A DNA stretch of 62,264 nucleotides from an uncultured Bacteroidales bacterium (GTDB lineage Bacteria > Bacteroidota > Bacteroidia > Bacteroidales > Bacteroidaceae), in NCBI GenBank assembly GCA_902760345.1, contig CACWFY010000012.1, positions 1-62,264 on the forward strand, written 5' to 3'. A model generated the notes under the pieces. The model had not been told where the DNA came from. It did no database searches and saw nothing but the letters and a program-made list of their open reading frames with translations. A program made the translations under genes and the position numbers. Each line of letters starts with the position of its first letter. Position 1 is the first letter of the stretch. Shown in pieces: positions 9,614 through 18,122 of this stretch.

Positions 9614-11431
9614 TTATTCTTTGGGAAGCTTCAAGATGAAGCGGCTACCGGTTTTGTAGCGTGTGTCAAGTATGACGTCACCGCCTAACTGTCGAGCCAC
9701 ACGACGAGCTACGGACAAACCAAGACCGACCCCCTCCTTGTAGATATCCGATTTGTAGAAGTGTTCGAAGATTTTCTCCTCTTCTCCTTCCTTGATGCCA
9801 CAGCCCGTATCTGTCACACTAAGACATACCATGTTCTCATTGAGTTTGTGCTGGTAGCTGCGTAGGGTAATGGTGCCGCCTTTAGGGGTAAACTTGATGG
9901 CATTGTCCATGAGGTGGTTAAGAATTTTCAGCACCTCTTTATGGTTTGTGATGATCTTGCAGCGTTCTTTCAACAGTAACTCTAACTTGATATTGAACTC
10001 AGTGTCCATATCCTGATAGGGCTGAGCAATGCAACGTAGCAGATCGTTACATGATATCTGATCCGATTTGTCGATATAGTGGATGCTTTCCTTGCTGGAT
10101 ATGTCAAGAATCTCGTCGACAATACGTACAATGGTATTCGTGCTGTGGGTAATACGCTTGGCAATATCGACACGTTCATTGTCGCTGGTCAGCGTGCGTG
10201 GGTCACTGATAATCTGGGCATAGCCGCTGATAATATTTAGAGGTGTTCGTATCTCATGACTCATGTTCTGCAAGAAACTGATCTTCATGCGATTGGCTTC
10301 CTGTGCCTTGTCGCGAGCTATGAGCAGGTCGTTGTTCTGACGCTGTAGCTTGCGGAGATAACGCAACCGATTCATACGGTAAATTAAGAAACCGACTAAC
10401 AGACCGGCTATCACACCATAGTTGATAATGTTTTTCAGGAGCGTGTTATGCTTGGATACAACAGCGTTGCGCGCTTCTGCATCTTCCAAATCAGTGGCCG
10501 AGCCCATTATCTCCTCGCTCATAATGACATTGTTCACAGAGTCTTTGACGGCCATATAGCGCTTCTGGGTTTCGAAGGCATGTTGGGTGTCTCCCGACAG
10601 TTCGTAAATCTCGGTCTGAAACTTGTAGATGTCTGTCGAGTTTGTCAGGTTGTAGGTCAAGCGAAGGGCCTTGTCGTAGCTTTTGTCAGCCACAGCCTTG
10701 CATATCAGTGCGTAATAATAATAGGTGGTACTGAATTCTTCTTCCCCTTTTCCCTTCATGGCAATATACTCGTCGAAAGCCTTGTTTACAGCCTGCCAGT
10801 CGCGCATGGCATAAGCTACGATGACTTTAAAGCCGATAGCATCGCTGTAGTCGTAGCTCGAACTCTTTCCTTTAATAATCGCAATGGCATAGTTAAGGTG
10901 TTTCATGGCCTCCTCAGGCTGTGTGTCCATTTCAATATTGGCCAAGTCCATGTAAATGGAGGCTAAGCTGATGATTTCACTGTGGTCGACTTGATCTAAA
11001 GCTTTTTCAAAATACTGATGAGCCAAAGGAATGTTACCGCGTAGTGAATAGATAATGCCTCGCAGTTGTGTGGCCTTGTAGAGCTCGTGTAAGTCACCGC
11101 GCTGTTCCATCTCAACCTGCATCTTCATCGTCTTTCGTAAGGCTCTGTAGAAGTGGTTGTGGTTGACGTCGTAGAGCACCTCGTTCTTCCAGCACAGATA
11201 GTAGCCGCTGATATTGTCCTTTTCCAACAAATAGTTACGGTATTGGGCCATTACTTCGTAGAACCGCTGCTCGTTGTTCTGGTTGAAGGCATTGCGCACC
11301 TGTTGCAATAGGTGTGTCTCTGCGGTGTCTTCTCGATTTTTACTCTTTCCGTAAATGCTTGTTACGTAGAGGCTTATGGCCAAAAATATAATGATGCCGA
11401 TAAGGCGTTGATAGATTCTTCTTACGTTCAT
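9614..11431 (-). CDS. TPR-containing sensor histidine kinase
   Basis: Inner-membrane sensor kinase of 605 residues. An N-terminal signal/anchor is followed by a periplasmic helical region (about residues 35-325) with TPR-like repeats (for example the NIPLAHQYFEKALDQ stretch). A transmembrane segment lies near 337-357, followed by a short coiled coil. The HisKA dimerisation domain has the phospho-acceptor His near 391 (SHEIRTPLN). The ATPase domain has the N box (LMDNAIKFTP), G1 (DTGCGI) and G2 (GVGLGLS). No receiver or DNA-binding domain and no neighbouring response regulator, so it is an orphan kinase. The signal sensed is unknown. Confidence 0.92.
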   Translation of the reverse strand: MNVRRIYQRLIGIIIFLAISLYVTSIYGKSKNREDTAETHLLQQVRNAFNQNNEQRFYEVMAQYRNYLLEKDNISGYYLCWKNEVLYDVNHNHFYRALRKTMKMQVEMEQRGDLHELYKATQLRGIIYSLRGNIPLAHQYFEKALDQVDHSEIISLASIYMDLANIEMDTQPEEAMKHLNYAIAIIKGKSSSYDYSDAIGFKVIVAYAMRDWQAVNKAFDEYIAMKGKGEEEFSTTYYYYALICKAVADKSYDKALRLTYNLTNSTDIYKFQTEIYELSGDTQHAFETQKRYMAVKDSVNNVIMSEEIMGSATDLEDAEARNAVVSKHNTLLKNIINYGVIAGLLVGFLIYRMNRLRYLRKLQRQNNDLLIARDKAQEANRMKISFLQNMSHEIRTPLNIISGYAQIISDPRTLTSDNERVDIAKRITHSTNTIVRIVDEILDISSKESIHYIDKSDQISCNDLLRCIAQPYQDMDTEFNIKLELLLKERCKIITNHKEVLKILNHLMDNAIKFTPKGGTITLRSYQHKLNENMVCLSVTDTGCGIKEGEEEKIFEHFYKSDIYKEGVGLGLSVARRVARQLGGDVILDTRYKTGSRFILKLPKE

Positions 11432-11457
11432 GGTGTCCTTTAAGGATTATATACGTG

Positions 11458-11465
11458 CAAAGGTA
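11458..11465 (-). promoter_or_regulatory. -7 element of the sensor kinase gene
   Basis: Minus-strand TACCTTTG, 27 bases before the kinase ATG. Confidence 0.6.
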
Positions 11466-11582
11466 GTAAATACACACTTAATGACCAAATCTTCACCAAA
11501 TAAATCTACCAATCCCAACGCATTAACAATTGTTGTGGAATTCTTAAATGAGGTTAAATAATTAATTTTTCGTCTAAAATGT

Positions 11583-11614
11583 TTGGAAGTTACAATAATT
11601 TTGTTTTACCTTTG
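11583..11614 (+). promoter_or_regulatory. Promoter of the ABC/efflux operon
   Basis: TTG (11583-11585), 21 bases, then TACCTTTG (11607-11614): a full Bacteroidota promoter. The ATG at 11684 leaves a leader of about 65 bases. Confidence 0.7.
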
Positions 11615-11683
11615 CAGTGTGCTATTAAAGTGGTACACTAATACAGGCGACACTCAACTGTAATAACCTAAATAAATAAACGT

Positions 11684-12499
11684 ATGATTAACGTACAAAA
11701 CATCAGCTTCAAGTACAAGGGCCAGAAGGCACTTGTCTTCGACGGGTTCAGTCTCCAATTGGAGGAGAACCGCATTTACGGCTTGCTGGGCAAGAACGGC
11801 ACGGGCAAGTCTACTCTCCTTTATCTGTTGTCGGGCCTGTTGCGTCCCGTCTCTGGCTCTGTTTGTTGCGATGACATCGCAACATATAAGAGAACGCCAG
11901 AGATGCTAAGTGATATCTTCCTCGTGACTGAGGAGTTCGAGATGCCAGCAATCTGCCTCTCGGAATACGTGAAGCTCTACAAGCCCTTCTATCCCAACTT
12001 CTCGGATGAAATCCTGCAGAGCTGTCTGGCTGATTTTGAACTGCCTGCCGATGTGCGTCTGGGTGAGCTCTCGATGGGTCAGCGTAAGAAGGCTTATATT
12101 GCCTTCGCTATGGCTACTAACACCAAGTACCTGCTGATGGATGAACCCACCAATGGCTTGGACATCCCCTCGAAGTCGCAGTTCCGTAAGGTCATCGCCC
12201 AGCACATGACGGAGGATCGTACCGTCGTCATCTCTACCCATCAGGTACACGACGTTGAGCAGATGTTAGACCACATCGTGATGCTCGACCAGCGCTCTGT
12301 ATTGCTGAATGCTTCTATGCAGGATATTCAGAATCAGTATACCTTCGAATACCGTACGCCCCAGCAGATGGACGACAGCGTGCTCTATGCTGAGCCTACC
12401 CTGCAAGGCAATGCCGTCATCACCCGTCGTCAGGATGGCGATGCCGAGACGCAAGTGAACCTCGAACTTCTGTTTAACTATAAAACACAAGCAAAATGA
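11684..12499 (+). CDS. ABC transporter ATP-binding protein
   Basis: Cytosolic ATPase subunit of 271 residues. Walker A is at about residues 39-46 (GKNGTGKS), the signature is LSMGQRKK (slightly degenerate), Walker B is LLMDEPTNGLD, and the H-loop is STHQ. It resembles the YtrB/CcmA-type ATPases that are encoded next to GntR (YtrA) regulators. Its stop overlaps the next gene by four bases (ATGA). With the following membrane protein and regulator it forms a self-contained module. The substrate is unknown; YtrA-type systems often respond to cell-wall stress, which is only an analogy. Confidence 0.9.
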   Translation: MINVQNISFKYKGQKALVFDGFSLQLEENRIYGLLGKNGTGKSTLLYLLSGLLRPVSGSVCCDDIATYKRTPEMLSDIFLVTEEFEMPAICLSEYVKLYKPFYPNFSDEILQSCLADFELPADVRLGELSMGQRKKAYIAFAMATNTKYLLMDEPTNGLDIPSKSQFRKVIAQHMTEDRTVVISTHQVHDVEQMLDHIVMLDQRSVLLNASMQDIQNQYTFEYRTPQQMDDSVLYAEPTLQGNAVITRRQDGDAETQVNLELLFNYKTQAK

Positions 12500-13359
12500 G
12501 TACATTTAATTACAATAGATTCTCAAAGGCATTGAAGTGTGCCTTTATGGTAAGTCGCAAGACGTGGATTCGCCTCTTCAGTATTTTTACGCTGGTTATG
12601 TTTATTGCCAACCTTTTCTGGACGCGTGTACAGGGAAATGGTTACAGTTATATGGTAGACAACTGGGGATTGGAAGAGGCTTCCCGCCACTATAACCACT
12701 ATGTGGAATCAACCGTTATGTTTGGCATTATTTTCTTCTGCATCTCCATGCTGTTTGGTGCCACAAGTATGTTCTCGCAGATGAAGGACACGCGCCAGCG
12801 TTCTGCCTATCTGCTATGGCCCGTCAGCAACTTGGAAAAATACATTGTCAGTTTCCTGCTTAATTTCGGATTGATGGCCATCCTGACTGTTGGTGCCTAT
12901 ATGTTGGCTGATACCCTACGCGTATTTGTTGACTGGCTGACAGGACGTGTCGTCATCTGGGGAATCCCAAAGCTTGCAGAACCTTTCGGCCCGAATGCTG
13001 CCTTTGAGTATTGGCAGTATGGTTGGATGCTTTTTGCATGGGTATTCTACATCCACTCACTCTATACCGTAGGTGGTACCCTCTTCCGTCGCCAGCAATT
13101 CCTGATGACCAGTGCTACGATTGCTGTTGTCGTCATTCTGCTGACTATGATTCTGAATCAGATCGACTGGAATGGCATTGATATCAAATTTACAACGGGT
13201 ACTTGGGACGAGAAGACACATACATATAACAGAGTATTCCACCCTGCCTTCTATATTCTCCAGACGGTGGTTACGCTCCTAATCCCCATCCACTACTGGA
13301 TTTCTTATAAGCTGTTTACCCGCATGCAGGTTATTAACAATAAATGGTTGAACGTATGA
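12496..13359 (+). CDS. ABC-2-like membrane protein
   Basis: 287 residues with about six predicted hydrophobic segments (around residues 22-42, 75-95, 115-140, 175-195, 205-225 and 255-275) and no signal peptide. No specific family motif is recognised. The position between an ABC ATPase and a GntR regulator, with four-base overlaps on both sides, marks it as the membrane partner of the ATPase. Confidence 0.8.
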   Translation: MSTFNYNRFSKALKCAFMVSRKTWIRLFSIFTLVMFIANLFWTRVQGNGYSYMVDNWGLEEASRHYNHYVESTVMFGIIFFCISMLFGATSMFSQMKDTRQRSAYLLWPVSNLEKYIVSFLLNFGLMAILTVGAYMLADTLRVFVDWLTGRVVIWGIPKLAEPFGPNAAFEYWQYGWMLFAWVFYIHSLYTVGGTLFRRQQFLMTSATIAVVVILLTMILNQIDWNGIDIKFTTGTWDEKTHTYNRVFHPAFYILQTVVTLLIPIHYWISYKLFTRMQVINNKWLNV

Positions 13360-13736
13360 TATTCACAAATGATAAAGCGATATACATCCAGATGGCAGAC
13401 CGCCTCTGTGATGAGATTCTCGCAGGAAAATATAAAGATGATGACCGCATTCCGAGTGTGCGTGAATATGCGGTGATGCTAGAGGTGAATGCCAACACAG
13501 CCGTCAAGGCCTTCGACGAACTGTCCCGCGCGAACATTATATATAATAAGCGCGGTTTGGGCTACTTTGTCACCAAAGGAGCCAAGAAACAGATTCTGAA
13601 GGATCGCAAGAAGGAGTTCATGAAGGAACGCCTGCCCGAGCTTTTTCGCCAGATGCAGCTGTTGGACATTACGTTAGAAGATGTTAAAAGCGCGTATGCT
13701 GCAACTTTTAGCGATAAGGTAACGTCTAATGAGTAA
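13356..13736 (+). CDS. GntR-family (YtrA-like) transcriptional regulator
   Basis: 126 residues from the ATG that overlaps the previous stop (ATGA). The winged helix-turn-helix is at about residues 8-75, with the GntR hallmark DRIPSVREYAVMLEVNANTA and the wing RGLGYFV. The short C-terminal helical tail, without a ligand-binding domain, is typical of the YtrA subfamily. It lies inside the operon, third of eight genes, so it probably controls its own operon; YtrA-type proteins are usually repressors of adjacent ABC genes. No operator could be picked out with confidence. Confidence 0.9.
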   Translation: MIFTNDKAIYIQMADRLCDEILAGKYKDDDRIPSVREYAVMLEVNANTAVKAFDELSRANIIYNKRGLGYFVTKGAKKQILKDRKKEFMKERLPELFRQMQLLDITLEDVKSAYAATFSDKVTSNE

Positions 13737-13761
13737 AACTAAAGGTAAAAAGCTTGTTTAT

Positions 13762-14421
13762 ATGATTCACCTAAAAGACATCAACAAAACCTACCAAGGC
13801 GCCCAGCCGCTCCATGTGCTGAAGGGCATTTCCCTGGATATTGCGAAGGGAGAGTTCGTCAGCATCATGGGAGCGTCGGGTTCCGGCAAGAGTACCCTGC
13901 TAAACATCCTGGGTATTCTTGACAACTACGACTCAGGTATCTACGAGCTCAATGGAGTACCCATATGGAATCTCTCAGAGACACGCGCTGCTGAGTATCG
14001 TAACAAGATGATTGGATTCATCTTCCAGTCATTCAATCTTATCTCTTTTAAGACTGCAGTAGAAAACGTTGAATTGCCACTTTTTTATCAAGGGGTGTCG
14101 CGTAAGAAGCGACACACCCTTGCGCTGGAGTATCTCGAGCGTCTTGGTCTTCTTGATTGGGCTGAGCACTACCCCAACGAACTCAGCGGTGGACAGAAGC
14201 AGCGTGTGGCTATTGCCCGTGCGCTGATTACCAGGCCCCAGATTATTCTGGCTGACGAGCCTACAGGCGCTTTGGACTCAAAGACCTCTGTTGAGGTGAT
14301 GCAACTTCTGAAGAAATTGAACGAAGAAGAGAAAATGACCCAGATTATTGTGACCCACGACCCTAATGTGGGAGCGCAGACTAATCGTATAATCCGCATC
14401 AAGGATGGAGTTATTGAATGA
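13762..14421 (+). CDS. MacB-type ABC ATPase subunit
   Basis: 219 residues from MIHLKDINKTY; an ATG at 13729 would add 11 atypical residues and is less likely. Walker A is GASGSGKST, the signature is LSGGQKQRVAIARAL, and Walker B is ILADEPTGALD. This is the LolD/MacB group, which powers mechanotransmission permeases rather than substrate channels. Unlike E. coli MacB the ATPase is a separate gene from the permease. Its last 17 bases overlap the first permease gene. Confidence 0.92.
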   Translation: MIHLKDINKTYQGAQPLHVLKGISLDIAKGEFVSIMGASGSGKSTLLNILGILDNYDSGIYELNGVPIWNLSETRAAEYRNKMIGFIFQSFNLISFKTAVENVELPLFYQGVSRKKRHTLALEYLERLGLLDWAEHYPNELSGGQKQRVAIARALITRPQIILADEPTGALDSKTSVEVMQLLKKLNEEEKMTQIIVTHDPNVGAQTNRIIRIKDGVIE

Positions 14422-15643
14422 AATATGGCAGACGGCACGGAGAAACAAACTCCGCACAACACTCACGGGTTTTGCTGTGGCGTGGGGCATCTTCATGCTG
14501 ATTGTGCTGCTGGGTGCCGGCAACGGACTCATCAATGCCAACCTGAAGCAGAGCGGCCGCTTCCTCTCGTCGTCGATGGTGGTCTATGGAGGTTATACAT
14601 CCAAACCCTACCAAGGACTGAAAGAGGGCCGCAACATCCGTCTGCACGAACGTGATATGGAGATTACCGAGACGGAGTTCACTCAGAACATTGATGAGGT
14701 CGGTGCGCAGTACAACACCTCGGCAACCATCAGCTTCGGACAGCAATATATCAGCACGAGCATCAGCGGTGTTTATCCCAACCATACAAAGATTAATAAG
14801 GTGGAGATGCTACAGGGTCGTTTCATTAACGAGAATGACGTGAAGGAAAACCGTAAGGTGCTGGTGTTAGGCAACAAACAGGTCAAGGAGCTGAAGTGCC
14901 AGATTGGCGATTTCGTGAATGTGGGTGATTTCGCCTTTAAGGTGGTGGGTGTCTATAAAGAGAACGAGAATGGGCGTGCTGAAGTGTTCAGCAGCTATTC
15001 GGCCATCAAGCGTATCTTTGGTGCCAACACCGATGATGCAGGCCGCATAGAGTTCACCTTCCACGGACTGTCTACTGAGAAAGCCAACGAAGACTTTGAG
15101 AAAGACTACCGCCGACGCCTGAATGCTGAGCACCAGGCTCACCCGGACGACGAAGACGCCGTGTGGTTGTGGAATCGCTTTACTCAGAATCTGCAAATGG
15201 AGAAAGGTATTGGCATCATCCGCACAGCCCTTTGGATAGTCGGCCTCTTCACGCTGCTTTCAGGTATCGTGGGTGTGTCTAACATCATGCTGATTACCGT
15301 CAAGGAGCGTACCCACGAGTTTGGTATTCGCAAGGCCATAGGTGCCAAGCCTTGGAGTATTCTGAAACTGATTATCACTGAAAGTGTCATCATTACGACG
15401 TTTTTCGGATATATCGGTATGGTATTGGGCGTAGCCGCCAATGAATATATGGATGCAACGATAGGCCATGAGACCATTGATACCGGTTTGTTTAAAGCCA
15501 CGATGTTCCTTAACCCCACAGTAGGTCTTGACGTCTGTATCGAGGCGACGCTGGTGATGATTATTGCTGGCACCATCGCAGGACTCATCCCTGCCTTCAA
15601 GGCCTCGCGCATCCGTCCGATAGAAGCGCTCCGCGCCGACTAA
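14405..15643 (+). CDS. MacB/FtsX-type ABC permease 1
   Basis: 412 residues. One N-terminal membrane helix (about 17-37), a large periplasmic MacB-PCD-like domain (about 40-250), then three C-terminal helices with the FtsX signature (IVGVSNIMLITVKERTHEFG and KAIGAKP). This is the permease layout of MacB-type tripartite efflux pumps. It is paralogous to the next gene; the two probably form a heterodimer with the shared ATPase. Confidence 0.92.
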   Translation: MELLNEIWQTARRNKLRTTLTGFAVAWGIFMLIVLLGAGNGLINANLKQSGRFLSSSMVVYGGYTSKPYQGLKEGRNIRLHERDMEITETEFTQNIDEVGAQYNTSATISFGQQYISTSISGVYPNHTKINKVEMLQGRFINENDVKENRKVLVLGNKQVKELKCQIGDFVNVGDFAFKVVGVYKENENGRAEVFSSYSAIKRIFGANTDDAGRIEFTFHGLSTEKANEDFEKDYRRRLNAEHQAHPDDEDAVWLWNRFTQNLQMEKGIGIIRTALWIVGLFTLLSGIVGVSNIMLITVKERTHEFGIRKAIGAKPWSILKLIITESVIITTFFGYIGMVLGVAANEYMDATIGHETIDTGLFKATMFLNPTVGLDVCIEATLVMIIAGTIAGLIPAFKASRIRPIEALRAD

Positions 15644-15682
15644 AAAAGTAAAATAGTAAATTGCCAAATTGTCAAATGAGAC
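15643..15682 (+). repeat. 8-bp degenerate tandem tract between the two permease genes
   Basis: Five octamers from AAAAAAGT through AAAATAGT, AAATTGCC and AAATTGTC to AAATGAGA. The tract fills the whole junction, and its last unit contains the ATG of the next gene (15676). Confidence 0.6.
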
Positions 15683-16923
15683 TGGATATTGATACATACA
15701 GAGAGATACTCGACACGCTGACGCGCAACAAGTCGCGCTCGTTCCTGACGGGCTTCGGCGTGTTCTGGGGTGTGTTCATGCTCGTAGCCCTGATGGGTGG
15801 TGGCAACGGACTGAAAGAACTGCTCCAGCGCAACTTTGCAGGCTTTGCCACTAACAGCGCCCTGATATGGGCACAGCCAACGAGCAAGGCATACAAGGGA
15901 TTCCGCAAAGGTCGCATGTGGGCGATGGACTATAAGGATGTGGCACGCATCCGCCAGAGTGTACCAGAGCTCGACATTGTCACGCCCCTGCTTTTCTCAA
16001 ATGGTGGCACAGCCTACTATGGCGACCGCAAGGCTACTGTCGGAGTCAATGGGGCAATGCCCGACTATCAGAAGGTCAATGAGCCTAAGATGTTTTACGG
16101 CCGCTACATTGATGAGGCCGACATCCGCGACCACCGTAAGGTGTGCGTCATCCAGAAGAAGACCTACAAGGAGCTCTTTCCCGGTGGCGGCGATCCCTGT
16201 GGCAAGCGTATCCGCATCGACAATATCTACTACCAGATAGTAGGTGTCGACTACAACATGAGTGAGGGCGTTAACATCAGTGGCGAAAACGGTACGGGTG
16301 TCACCCTGCCGCTGACCTTCATGCAGCAGGCCTATAACCGCGGCAATGCCGTCGACCTGATAGCCGTTACCGGACGTCCAGGTGTTGTGATGTCGAAAGT
16401 CACCGACCGCATCCGCGAGACCGTTGCCCGTGCTCACACCATCGACCCTACCGACGAACAAGGTGCTATGGTGTTCAACACCGAAGTGCTCTTCCAGATG
16501 CTCGACAACCTCTTCCGAGGTGTCAACTTCCTCATCTGGCTTGTCGGCCTGGGCACCCTGCTGGCTGGAGCCATCGGTGTGTCAAACATTATGATGGTCA
16601 CCGTTCGTGAGCGTACCACAGAGATTGGTATCCGCCGAGCCATCGGTGCCACACCAAGGATGATACTGTCGCAGATTATCTCCGAAAGTATCGTGCTGAC
16701 GCTGGTGGCAGGCATGAGCGGTATTCTCTTTGCGGTGATGATATTGCAGATGTTAGAGCTTGCAAACACAGAAGATGGCATTCTTGCTGCCCACTTCCAG
16801 ATAGGTTTCTGGACGGCCATCTTTGCAGCCTTCGTAGTGTCAGCGATGGGTGTGCTGGCAGGTCTTGCGCCAGCAGCGAGAGCAATGAGCATTAAACCTG
16901 TCGACGCCATGCGCGATGAATAA
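15676..16923 (+). CDS. MacB/FtsX-type ABC permease 2
   Basis: 415 residues from MRLDIDTYREILDTL; an ATG five codons earlier lies in repeat sequence and is less likely. Same architecture as permease 1: N-terminal helix, periplasmic domain, three C-terminal helices with GVSNIMMVTVRERTTEIGIRRAIGATP. It differs enough from permease 1 to be an old paralogue, which supports an asymmetric pump. Confidence 0.92.
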   Translation: MRLDIDTYREILDTLTRNKSRSFLTGFGVFWGVFMLVALMGGGNGLKELLQRNFAGFATNSALIWAQPTSKAYKGFRKGRMWAMDYKDVARIRQSVPELDIVTPLLFSNGGTAYYGDRKATVGVNGAMPDYQKVNEPKMFYGRYIDEADIRDHRKVCVIQKKTYKELFPGGGDPCGKRIRIDNIYYQIVGVDYNMSEGVNISGENGTGVTLPLTFMQQAYNRGNAVDLIAVTGRPGVVMSKVTDRIRETVARAHTIDPTDEQGAMVFNTEVLFQMLDNLFRGVNFLIWLVGLGTLLAGAIGVSNIMMVTVRERTTEIGIRRAIGATPRMILSQIISESIVLTLVAGMSGILFAVMILQMLELANTEDGILAAHFQIGFWTAIFAAFVVSAMGVLAGLAPAARAMSIKPVDAMRDE

Positions 16924-16925
16924 CT

Positions 16926-16975
16926 CATAAGTCCCATAGGTCTTATAAGCCCTATAGGCCCCATGAGCCCCATAA
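16926..16975 (+). repeat. 9-bp degenerate tandem tract between permease 2 and the adaptor
   Basis: Five full nonamers fitting YATRRGYCY, then a partial one. The same unit recurs at 18140-18184 and 19711-19749. Confidence 0.75.
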
Positions 16976-17003
16976 TAAAAACAAAATTAAAAACAACCAA
17001 GAT

Positions 17004-18119
17004 ATGAAAAAGTACAGCAAACTGATTATCGCAGCGATTATCGCACTGATTTTCATCGGAACCTTCGTGTTTCTCTGGCAGAAAAGCCAACCCAAGGAGA
17101 CTGTGTACTCCGAGTTCACACCGAAACTGGACAGCCTCCAGAAGACGACCATTATCACGGGTAAGATAGAGCCTCGCAATGAGGTGAACGTCAAACCGCA
17201 GATCTCGGGCATCATCGCTGAGCTGTATAAGGAACCCGGTGACTATGTCAATGCTGGCGATGTAATTGCTAAGGTAAAGGTGATACCTGACATGAGTCAG
17301 TTGTCAAGTGCTGAGATGCGTGTGCGCCTGGCAGAGATTAATTTGAATCAGGCTCAGACCGACTTCAATCGAGAAGAGAACCTCTACAATCAGAAACTCG
17401 TTTCTGCTGATGAGTACGATAAGTCTAAACTGGCATTGAATCAGGCCAAGCAGGAGAAGTTGGCCGCTGTTGATGCACTCGAGGTTGTTCGCGACGGTGT
17501 GTCGAAGTCGAATGCCAGCGCCTCGTCTACACTTGTCAGAAGTACGGTCTCTGGTGTCATCCTCGATATTCCTGTCAAGGTGGGTAATAGCGTCATCCTG
17601 TCGAATACTTTCAACGATGGTACGACTATTGCCTCTGTAGCCAATATGAACGACCTCATCTTCCGTGGTAATATCGACGAGACTGAGGTGGGTAGCTTGG
17701 TCAGTGGTATGCCCATGAAGATTACCGTGGGTGCCCTGCAGGACCTGAAGTTCGACGCTGCTTTGGAGTATATCTCGCCTAAAGCTGTAGAGTCGAACGG
17801 TGCCAATCAGTTCGAGATCAAGGCTGCTGTCCATGTGGCCAAGGAAGACAAGTTACGCTCTGGCTATAGTGCCAATGCCGAGATTGTGCTGGCCCATGCC
17901 GACAAGGTGCTTACCATTCCTGAGAGTGCCATTGAGTTCAGCGGCGACTCCACCTTTGTCTATCTCGTCAAAGGCGAGGGTAAGCAGAAGACCTACGAGC
18001 GCAAGCAGGTGACGACAGGTCTCTCTGACGGTGTGAATATTGAGATCAAGAAGGGCCTGAACGCCAAGGACAAGGTGCGTGGCCCGGAGGTGATAGCAGA
18101 CGACTCTAAAGACAAGTAA
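17004..18119 (+). CDS. MacA-type periplasmic adaptor (membrane fusion protein)
   Basis: 371 residues. An N-terminal membrane anchor (about 7-25) is followed by the adaptor fold: a barrel-sandwich/lipoyl half (VNVKPQISGIIAELYKEPGDYV), a helical hairpin (about 95-165), the second lipoyl half (STVSGVILDIPVKVGNSV), a beta-barrel and a membrane-proximal domain. It bridges the MacB-type permeases and TolC. It is preceded by a short repeat-filled gap and followed three bases later by the TolC gene. The exported substrate (peptide, lipid or drug) is unknown. Confidence 0.92.
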   Translation: MKKYSKLIIAAIIALIFIGTFVFLWQKSQPKETVYSEFTPKLDSLQKTTIITGKIEPRNEVNVKPQISGIIAELYKEPGDYVNAGDVIAKVKVIPDMSQLSSAEMRVRLAEINLNQAQTDFNREENLYNQKLVSADEYDKSKLALNQAKQEKLAAVDALEVVRDGVSKSNASASSTLVRSTVSGVILDIPVKVGNSVILSNTFNDGTTIASVANMNDLIFRGNIDETEVGSLVSGMPMKITVGALQDLKFDAALEYISPKAVESNGANQFEIKAAVHVAKEDKLRSGYSANAEIVLAHADKVLTIPESAIEFSGDSTFVYLVKGEGKQKTYERKQVTTGLSDGVNIEIKKGLNAKDKVRGPEVIADDSKDK

Positions 18120-18122
18120 GCC

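Noticed and set aside
16434-17090. Open frame of 218 codons on the minus strand over permease 2 and the 9-bp repeat
   Set aside because: Its repeated Gly-Leu-Ile/Met-Gly peptide comes from the 9-bp tract read on the wrong strand; the permease and adaptor genes account for the region.
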